Shown piece by piece: positions 1 through 4,148 of a stretch of 5,069 nucleotides of DNA. The notes beneath the pieces are model-generated. The model was given only the letters and a program-made list of their open reading frames with translations. It did no database searches and was not told where the DNA came from. Numbering within the stretch: the stretch's first letter is position 1; the number at the start of each line of letters is the position of its first letter. The position numbers and the translations under genes are program-made. The stretch is from Deltaproteobacteria bacterium (GTDB lineage Bacteria; Myxococcota; Myxococcia; Myxococcales; 40CM-4-68-19): NCBI GenBank assembly GCA_005879095.1, contig VBLM01000449.1, positions 1 to 5,069 on the forward strand. The letters are read 5' to 3'.

Positions 1-797
1 GGCTTGGCCACGACCGGCTTGGGCGGAGCGGGCGGCAGCGGCTTGGCGGCCAGAACTGCCGGTTTCGCCTGCGTCTGCGGCAGCTTGGCCTGCGCGGCCG
101 CCTTGGGATCCGGCAACCGGACGAGGATCGGCCCCTTCTTCGCCTGCGCGGAAAGCGCCGCCAGGTTGGGCAGGGGCGCCTTCTTTTCCTGGTGCTCCTG
201 CGACTGCGCCTGGAGCTGCTTCTGCCGCTCCGCGGCCTGGTGGTCGCGCTCGGCCTCGAGGTACTTCTGCCGGAGCCGCTCGTACTTCTCGCGCGCGCGG
301 TCGCGCTGTTCCTGCAAATCACGGACTTTGCGATGCTTTTCCGGCAGCATCCCGCCGGTCTTGCGGGCCTGCGAGAGCACGCCGGTGACCCGGTCGACGT
401 TCTGCCGGCGGCTTTCCAGCAGCTTCACCAGCGCGTCGCGGTTCTTGCCGGAAACCTGGGCGAATTCGAGGCCCAGCGACTTCCAGTGCTGGACGCAATT
501 GTCGAGGTCGCTTTCGACGTCGAACCGCTTTGCGCGCTCCTTCAACTCCTTGAGCCGGTCGCCGATGCGCTCGATCTGGTCCTTGGGCGTGCCGTCGCGC
601 AAAAGGTCGGTCTTGACCCGCTCGACCGCGCCGAAGATCGCGTCAGCCGCGTCGTGCCAGTGGCGCAACTCTCCGGAAAGACCGTCGGATTTCTGCTCTT
701 CCAGCAGCCGCTTGTCGAACTGCGAAGCATCTGCCGACGCCTGCATCATCAGGCGATGGAGATGCTCCACCTCGAACCGGCTCGGCGCGCTCGACAA
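1..797 (-). CDS. Coiled-coil protein with Pro/Ala/Lys-rich tail, TTG start, C-terminus cut by window edge
   Basis: 265 codons are visible and the frame is still open at the left edge. I do not recognise a family. The start is taken as TTG at 797 because AGGAGAGG lies just upstream (801-808) and no ATG occurs in the preceding 117 nt; the next candidates, the tandem Met17-Met18, have no ribosome binding site. There is no signal peptide or membrane segment, so the visible part is probably cytoplasmic. Residues 1-150 are charged and helical, with two Trp-containing segments (RHWHDAAD near 45-52, QHWKSLG near 103-109). Residues about 153-205 are a dense Arg/Glu/Gln/Lys coiled coil (for example EQRDRAREKYERLRQKY). 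From about 206 the chain turns low-complexity, with Pro, Ala and Lys repeats (KPLPPAPPKPVVAK), like a flexible linker. It could be a scaffold or a linker to a further domain outside the window. The reading frame is confident, the function unknown. Confidence 0.8.
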   Translation of the reverse strand, partial: MSSAPSRFEVEHLHRLMMQASADASQFDKRLLEEQKSDGLSGELRHWHDAADAIFGAVERVKTDLLRDGTPKDQIERIGDRLKELKERAKRFDVESDLDNCVQHWKSLGLEFAQVSGKNRDALVKLLESRRQNVDRVTGVLSQARKTGGMLPEKHRKVRDLQEQRDRAREKYERLRQKYLEAERDHQAAERQKQLQAQSQEHQEKKAPLPNLAALSAQAKKGPILVRLPDPKAAAQAKLPQTQAKPAVLAAKPLPPAPPKPVVAK

Positions 798-800
798 GTG

Positions 801-808
801 CCTCTCCT
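801..808 (-). promoter_or_regulatory. Strong Shine-Dalgarno deciding a TTG start
   Basis: On the minus strand AGGAGAGG is followed by CAC and then TTG (797). The AGGAG core sits 6 nt from the start codon, which is ideal spacing. This is the main reason for placing the start of the coiled-coil gene at a TTG. Confidence 0.75.
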
Positions 809-831
809 GGTCAGGCCACAGGCCAGAACAG

Positions 832-859
832 CTTACCCGAAGTCGGGGGAGGCTTTCAA
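832..859 (-). promoter_or_regulatory. Weak candidate sigma-70 promoter before the TTG-start gene
   Basis: In the 117-nt gap between the cytochrome stop and the TTG start, the minus strand has TTGAAA (854-859), a 16-nt spacer, then GGTAAG (832-837). The -35 is good and the -10 is poor (3/6). No convincing terminator with a T-run is seen in the gap (798-914), so the coiled-coil gene may be transcribed from here or by read-through from the fur operon. Confidence 0.2.
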
Positions 860-914
860 GGGGTCAGTCGCTTACACACTCAACGCGTGAGCGATTTTCC
901 ACCCGAAGCGCGTT

Positions 915-1169
915 CTAGCGCAAGGCCGAACTGCCGACCAGATAACCGAGGATCTCGGCCCGTTCCTCGGCCGTCAGATGGACCTTTTTCTCGGCCTCCA
1001 TCTTGTCCAAGGTCGCGGCCCATTGCGACGGCGTCTGCTCGTGCGGTTCGTAGACGCGGTGGCAGGATGTGCACTTGGCGCGGTACAGCCGCTCGCCGCT
1101 CGACATCGGCCGCGAGGGCGCGCTGCTGCACGCGGCCACAAGTAGCGCGATGATCACGGTGATTCTCAC
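915..1169 (-). CDS. Small monoheme c-type cytochrome lipoprotein
   Basis: This is an 84-residue protein from GTG at 1169 to TAG at 917-915. Residues 2-13 form a short hydrophobic signal (RITVIIALLVAA) ending in a lipobox-like V-A-A-C with Cys14, predicting lipid anchoring after export. The mature part carries one haem-attachment motif, Cys33-Thr-Ser-Cys36-His37, in the context YRAKCTSCHRVYEP. Met57 in LDKMEAE is the likely distal haem ligand. The C-terminal helix (TAEERAEILGYL, 66-77) is the usual closing helix of small cytochromes c. The role is therefore periplasmic, membrane-tethered one-electron transfer; partners are not visible. The frame is open further upstream, but only the GTG gives a signal peptide, and this GTG overlaps the barrel gene's stop (GTGA), implying translational coupling. 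The ribosome binding site is weak, consistent with coupling. The haem motif is certain; the redox partner is unknown. Confidence 0.88.
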   Translation of the reverse strand: MRITVIIALLVAACSSAPSRPMSSGERLYRAKCTSCHRVYEPHEQTPSQWAATLDKMEAEKKVHLTAEERAEILGYLVGSSALR

Positions 1170-1909
1170 AAGTTGAAACCCAGCACGGAGCGGACGAAGG
1201 TGGCGCCCGAGCTGTCGCCCAGGCCGAAGCCGGCGCCCAGTTGGACCCAGATTCGGCTCGAGGCCCAGGAGATCGAGGGGCCGGCGTAGTAGCTCCCTGC
1301 GGTGACGCCGTTTACCGTCTCCTGCGTGGTCCAGAATTCGCCGGCGATGTGCAACGCGGGCGAGATCTCGTAGCGCGCGCCGGCGTCGATCTCCCACAGA
1401 TGGCCTTGGTCGGCGTGAAAGAGCTTCTGCTCGGCGACGAGGTTGGCGACGATCTCGAACGAGCCGAAATCGCGCGAGAGGATCACTTTTTCTTCCAGCT
1501 CCCACGGCTCGGCGAACTGCGCCGGGCGCTCGCCCTCCAGATAGAGCATCACGTCGACCGGCCAGACGCCTTTTTCGGCCAGGCGATAGCGCGTCTCCAG
1601 CCGCCAGGAATCGAAGTGCAGCGGTGAAGCCGGCTGCTGCTCGAGCACGTGGTAGAGCGCCACGTCCCAGTGGTCGGTGAGGCCGTATTCCAGCTCGACG
1701 CGGGGGGTCACGATCGCCTGGTCGAAACCGCCCGCGGAGGGCGCGTCGACGTCGTTCCAGATCTCCACCTCGAGGTTGCCCTGCGGCTGGGTGGCGTACT
1801 GGTAGGCGCGGACGAAGTCCCGGCGGTCGGCGCGGGCAGCCGAGGCGGCCAGGATCGTGATGAGACTGATTGTGATTCTCGTTCTCAACTGAAAGGCGAT
1901 CGAAGTCAT
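1166..1909 (-). CDS. Secreted beta-barrel-like outer membrane protein, uncharacterised
   Basis: This is a 247-residue protein from ATG 1909 to TGA 1168-1166. Residues 9-27 form a Sec signal peptide (basic RTR, a hydrophobic core, then A-R-A before Asp28). The mature chain has alternating short hydrophobic strands and Gly/Asp/Asn turns, rich in Trp and Tyr and with no helical membrane spans. Examples are NLEVEIWNDV, RVELEYGLTDHWDVALYHVL, LWEIDAGARYEIS and RIWVQLGAGFGLGD, and the chain ends VLGFNL. That pattern fits an 8-12-stranded outer membrane barrel, but I cannot name the family. An alternative start is TTG 1888 (codon 8), which would give a shorter signal peptide, MRTRITIS...; neither start has a clear ribosome binding site. 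The gene lies 18 nt after fur and overlaps the cytochrome gene by 4 nt, so the three are probably co-transcribed. The location is well supported, the transport or electron-transfer role is not. Confidence 0.82.
   Translation of the reverse strand: MTSIAFQLRTRITISLITILAASAARADRRDFVRAYQYATQPQGNLEVEIWNDVDAPSAGGFDQAIVTPRVELEYGLTDHWDVALYHVLEQQPASPLHFDSWRLETRYRLAEKGVWPVDVMLYLEGERPAQFAEPWELEEKVILSRDFGSFEIVANLVAEQKLFHADQGHLWEIDAGARYEISPALHIAGEFWTTQETVNGVTAGSYYAGPSISWASSRIWVQLGAGFGLGDSSGATFVRSVLGFNL
1868..1886 (-). promoter_or_regulatory. Second Fur-box-like site at the start of the barrel gene
   Basis: The minus-strand 19-mer GAGAACGAGAATCACAATC matches the classical Fur box GATAATGATAATCATTATC at 14 of 19 positions by hand count. 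It lies inside codons 8-14 of the barrel gene, or directly at the start if TTG 1888 is used. It also encodes signal-peptide residues, so the match could be partly coincidental. Confidence 0.35.
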
Positions 1910-1927
1910 CGGTCGGGATTCCCGTGG

Positions 1928-2395
1928 CTACTGTTGGCGCTCCTGGCAGGCCTTGCAGAGGCCATAGAGCTCGAGCTTGTGGTGCGTGACGCGGAAGCCG
2001 TGCTGCTCGGCGACGCGGGCCTGCAGCTCTTCGATGCGCTCGTTTTCGAATTCGAAGATCCGGCCGCAGGAGGTGCAGATCAGGTGATCGTGGTGATGGC
2101 GGTCGAGGGCGGCCTCGTAGCGGGTCTGCCCTCCCTCGAAGTGCCGGGCACTGGCCAGTCCGGCGTCGGTGAGGATCTTCATCGTGCGGTAGACGGTGGC
2201 GGCGCCGATGCTGGAGTCGCGGGCGGTCACCTTGTCGAGCAACTCGTCGACGCTCAAGTGTCCGGTCTGGGTGAAGAAGGTATCGACGATCAGGTCGCGC
2301 TGGCGGGTGGCCTTGAGTCCGCGGGAGGCGATCCAGCTCGCCAGCCTCTCGCGGGCAGCGGCAGCAGACGGCTTCCTGGCGGCGACGCGTTTCAT
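1928..2395 (-). CDS. fur: Ferric uptake regulator Fur
   Basis: This is a 155-residue Fur-family repressor, a dimeric DNA-binding protein that uses Fe(II) as corepressor. Residues 15-95 form the winged helix, with the family signature GLKATRQRD (26-34) and recognition helix GAATVYRTMKIL (64-75). The hinge has FEGGQTRYE (86-94). The dimerisation and metal domain has the HHHDHLIC cluster (100-107), CTSCG with Cys107 and Cys110, FEFEN (114-118), His138-His139, and a second pair Cys147-x-x-Cys150, giving the structural Cys4 zinc site. GGQTRYE and HHHDHLIC resemble true Fur more than Zur or PerR. ATG 2395 is preferred. The frame extends to a TTG at 2446, but that would translate through the -10 and Fur box. 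No good Shine-Dalgarno is present and the leader would be very short (about 17 nt). The gene leads the barrel and cytochrome genes, which is unusual company for fur. Confidence 0.95.
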   Translation of the reverse strand: MKRVAARKPSAAAARERLASWIASRGLKATRQRDLIVDTFFTQTGHLSVDELLDKVTARDSSIGAATVYRTMKILTDAGLASARHFEGGQTRYEAALDRHHHDHLICTSCGRIFEFENERIEELQARVAEQHGFRVTHHKLELYGLCKACQERQQ

Positions 2396-2398
2396 TTT

Positions 2399-2417
2399 GA
2401 AATTGATTCTCAATCTC
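2399..2417 (-). promoter_or_regulatory. Fur box in the fur promoter (autoregulation)
   Basis: The minus-strand 19-mer GAGATTGAGAATCAATTTC matches the Fur-box consensus GATAATGATAATCATTATC at 14 of 19 positions and contains the dyad ATTGA-GAA-TCAAT. It begins one base after the -10 hexamer and ends 3 nt before the fur ATG, covering the expected transcription start. A bound repressor here would block initiation, the usual arrangement for Fur autorepression. Confidence 0.7.
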
Positions 2418-2418
2418 G

Positions 2419-2446
2419 ATTGTATCCGAGCCGCCGCAAAAAGCAA
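2419..2446 (-). promoter_or_regulatory. Sigma-70-like promoter of fur
   Basis: On the minus strand TTGCTT (2441-2446, 3/6) is followed after 16 nt by TACAAT (2419-2424, 5/6 to TATAAT). Initiation would fall near 2412, giving a leader of about 17 nt. The stretch from 2396 to 2424 is distinctly AT-richer than the rest of the window, as expected for a promoter. Confidence 0.55.
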
Positions 2447-2448
2447 CT

Positions 2449-2537
2449 GCGCACCGCGGAGCCGCGGAGGGCGCGGAGTTTCGCGGAGGTTGTTTTTACA
2501 AAAAAAACTCCGCGCTCTCCGCGCCTCCGCGGTGCGC
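2449..2537 (-). repeat. 89-bp inverted repeat of CGCGGAG units; probable terminator or mobile palindromic repeat
   Basis: The arms 2449-2481 and 2505-2537 are reverse complements at 31 of 33 positions. The outermost 13 bp (GCGCACCGCGGAG) are perfect. The 23-nt centre contains a smaller dyad, TTGT-TTTT-ACAA (2490-2501). The heptamer CGCGGAG occurs four times on the plus strand (from 2455, 2463, 2472, 2482) and three times on the minus strand (2508-2514, 2517-2523, 2525-2531), spaced 8-10 nt. Read on the minus strand, a T8 tract follows the first arm. It lies between the HEAT-protein stop and the fur promoter, so it could end the upstream transcript and insulate fur. The arms are more elaborate than an ordinary terminator and look like an intergenic, possibly transposable, palindromic repeat. 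Confidence 0.8.
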
Positions 2538-2546
2538 TTGAAGCCT

Positions 2547-3137
2547 TTACCTACCCCAGCCGCGTTGCTGCGCGAGGGCTCGCCAGGCGTCGCTGGACGA
2601 ACCGGGGTCGGTGCCGGCGATGTGGACCAGCGAGTCGTGGGCGCGGGAGCGGACCGCAGGATCGGCGTCGTCGAGGCGGTCGATCAGCTTCGCCGCGTAG
2701 CGCGACCCCTGCGGACGCAGTCCGGCCAACTCGGCTGCCAGCGCTCTCACGCGGGCGTCCGGTGAGCTGAGCAGGACGGCGACGTCGTCCTCCACGCCGG
2801 GCGGCGGCGCGATCTTCTGCCGTGTCCCCGGCAACAAGAGCACCCAGATCAGCGCGCCCAGACCGACCTGGAAAAAGCCGGTGGCGGCCGGGTACTTCTT
2901 CGCCCGCACCAGCGCAAACCGGTAGACCGCGAAAACGACGAGAAAGATGGCGAACAGCGTCGGCGCGGCGACGTGCGTCCAGGTCGGCAGCGCCTTCCCG
3001 GCGATGTCTCCGCCCGCCCAGAAGGTGAAGAGAGCGGAAAGCACGAGCAGCGCGTAGAGCGCCGGCCGCAGCACCTGCACGAAAGCGAGCCCGGATCGGA
3101 CCCGCAGCTTTCCCGGCTCGGCGGCGCTCTCGCTCAC
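2547..3137 (-). CDS. Small membrane protein with C-terminal HEAT-like repeats
   Basis: This is a 196-residue protein from GTG 3137 to TAA 2549-2547. Three hydrophobic segments are predicted, at about 21-41, 56-77 and 84-104, after a polar N-terminus without a cleavable signal. A Pro-rich linker (APPPGVEDD, 110-118) leads to two HEAT-like helical pairs. These are VAVLLSSPDARVRALAAELAG (119-139, in which the SPDARVRALA pattern is typical) and LIDRLDDADPAVRSRAHDSL (151-170). A terminal DAWRALAQQRGW follows, resembling the ends of HEAT/PBS-lyase-like repeats. HEAT repeats mediate protein contacts, so it is probably a membrane-anchored adaptor. The gene starts 9 nt after the lipoprotein stop, suggesting co-transcription with the cyclase. 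The GTG has only a distant G-rich stretch as ribosome binding site, so the exact start is less sure than the frame. The specific function is unknown. Confidence 0.82.
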   Translation of the reverse strand: MSESAAEPGKLRVRSGLAFVQVLRPALYALLVLSALFTFWAGGDIAGKALPTWTHVAAPTLFAIFLVVFAVYRFALVRAKKYPAATGFFQVGLGALIWVLLLPGTRQKIAPPPGVEDDVAVLLSSPDARVRALAAELAGLRPQGSRYAAKLIDRLDDADPAVRSRAHDSLVHIAGTDPGSSSDAWRALAQQRGWGR

Positions 3138-3146
3138 GCCGCGTGC

Positions 3147-4148
3147 TTACCCCGATGCGACGCCCGCGTCCAGAATGACCGCGATGCGATTGAGCCCTTT
3201 GTTCGCCTTGTCATAATGCCCGTCGGAGAACGCCGCGGTCACCTCGCGCAGCAGCTTTTCCACCTCGCCGCGCTGGTCGTCGGAGAGCTTGGCGCTCCCG
3301 CGCGCGCCCTGCAGCCGGACCATCTTCTGCTCGACGAACTTCTGATCGACCTTCAACCTCGCCATCACCTTCGTGAGCTGGCCGATCAGGTCCCAGGCCC
3401 GCGAGAAATCGCCCTGCCGCTTGGCGGCGAAGACGTTGGCGTTGAGCGGCTGGATCTCGGGCGGCAAGTCGCTGATGAGGATCCCGCGCGACTCGAGATC
3501 GGCGAGCAGCTCGCGGTGTTTCTTCTCCACCGCCGCCGCCTTGGGCACCGTGCGCGGATCGCGGTATTCGGGCGGCGGGCCCTGCCGCTCGAAGGCGCTG
3601 ACTGCCTTCTCGCGGAGCGCTACGTCCTTCTCCCGTACCGAAATGTCCTTGCCGCGGACGTCGATGTCCTTGAGGATCTGCGCCAGCTGCCCCTCGCGCT
3701 CGGCGACCTTTGCCTCGCGCGCCACCACCGCCGCCTGCCGCGCCACCAGCGCCGCCTGGGCGACTTTCTGCGCGTCGGCGTCGATGGCCTGCTTTCGGGC
3801 TTCGACTTCGCTCTTCTGCGCCTGCAGCGCGCTGGCGCGGACGTTGATCTGGCCCTCGAGGTCCTGGTTGCGCCGCAGCTCTTCCTCGAGCCGCGCCTTC
3901 TGCTGCGCATCGGCGGCGGCCTTGAGCCCGCGGGCCAGCTCGGCGATGCGCGTGTCGAGCTGCGTCTTTTCCTTGGTCAGGGCCTCCTCGCGCTCGTGGA
4001 GCGCGCGGTCCTGCTGCTCCAGCTCGCGCCGGTCGCCCTGCACCACGATGGTCAGCTCGTCGGAAGCCGCCTCGTGCGCGGCGTCGCAGGCCGCCGCCGC
4101 AACTGCGAGCGCCAGCGCGAGCAGGCGGCGGCGTTTCATGCAGTTCAT
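3147..4148 (-). CDS. Coiled-coil lipoprotein, function unknown
   Basis: This is a 333-residue protein from ATG 4148 to TAA 3149-3147. Residues 5-20 are a lipoprotein-type signal (Lys-Arg-Arg-Arg, then LLALALAVAAAA) ending at Cys21. The -3 position is Ala, so the lipobox is less than ideal. Residues about 40-190 are a long coiled coil rich in Glu, Lys, Arg, Gln and Ala. It includes heptad-like tandem units VRGKDIS, VREKDVA, LREKAVS (around 165-187), preceded by VARQAAV-type units. After a Pro-rich break (QGPPPEYRDPRTVP) comes a helical C-terminal domain (about 205-333) with SRGILISDLPPEIQPLN and an HYDKANKGLNRIAVIL end that resembles a helical-repeat hairpin. The start codon overlaps the cyclase stop (ATGA) and has GGAGG 4 nt upstream; a second ATG at 4139 is too far from it. 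It is probably a periplasmic rod or spacer tethered to a membrane. I cannot assign a family. Confidence 0.85.
   Translation of the reverse strand: MNCMKRRRLLALALAVAAAACDAAHEAASDELTIVVQGDRRELEQQDRALHEREEALTKEKTQLDTRIAELARGLKAAADAQQKARLEEELRRNQDLEGQINVRASALQAQKSEVEARKQAIDADAQKVAQAALVARQAAVVAREAKVAEREGQLAQILKDIDVRGKDISVREKDVALREKAVSAFERQGPPPEYRDPRTVPKAAAVEKKHRELLADLESRGILISDLPPEIQPLNANVFAAKRQGDFSRAWDLIGQLTKVMARLKVDQKFVEQKMVRLQGARGSAKLSDDQRGEVEKLLREVTAAFSDGHYDKANKGLNRIAVILDAGVASG

Noticed and set aside
811..826. GGCC-ACA-GGCC dyad upstream of the TTG gene as a terminator
   Set aside because: The stem is only 4 bp of a self-complementary tetramer and no T-run follows on either strand.
836..847. 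CCCGAAGTCGGG hairpin as a regulatory element
   Set aside because: The 4-5 bp stem is common by chance in GC-rich DNA and is not followed by a T-run.
4..918. 304-codon and 232-codon plus-strand frames (4-918 and 192-890)
   Set aside because: Both are antisense to the TTG-start coiled-coil gene. One product is Ser/Arg/Cys-rich, the other Leu/Val-rich; neither has a ribosome binding site or recognisable domain.
1170..1505. N-terminal extension of the cytochrome frame up to 1505
   Set aside because: It overlaps the barrel gene out of frame and is Arg-rich, and it would bury the lipoprotein signal. The GTG at 1169 with the GTGA overlap is the sensible start.
2449..2537. CRISPR array interpretation of the repeated CGCGGAG units
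   Set aside because: The units are 7 nt with 1-3 nt spacers and are arranged as an inverted repeat; there are no 25-40 nt repeats with unique spacers.
1649..2770. 373-codon plus-strand frame
   Set aside because: It runs antisense through the barrel gene, fur and the palindrome; fur is unambiguous on the minus strand.
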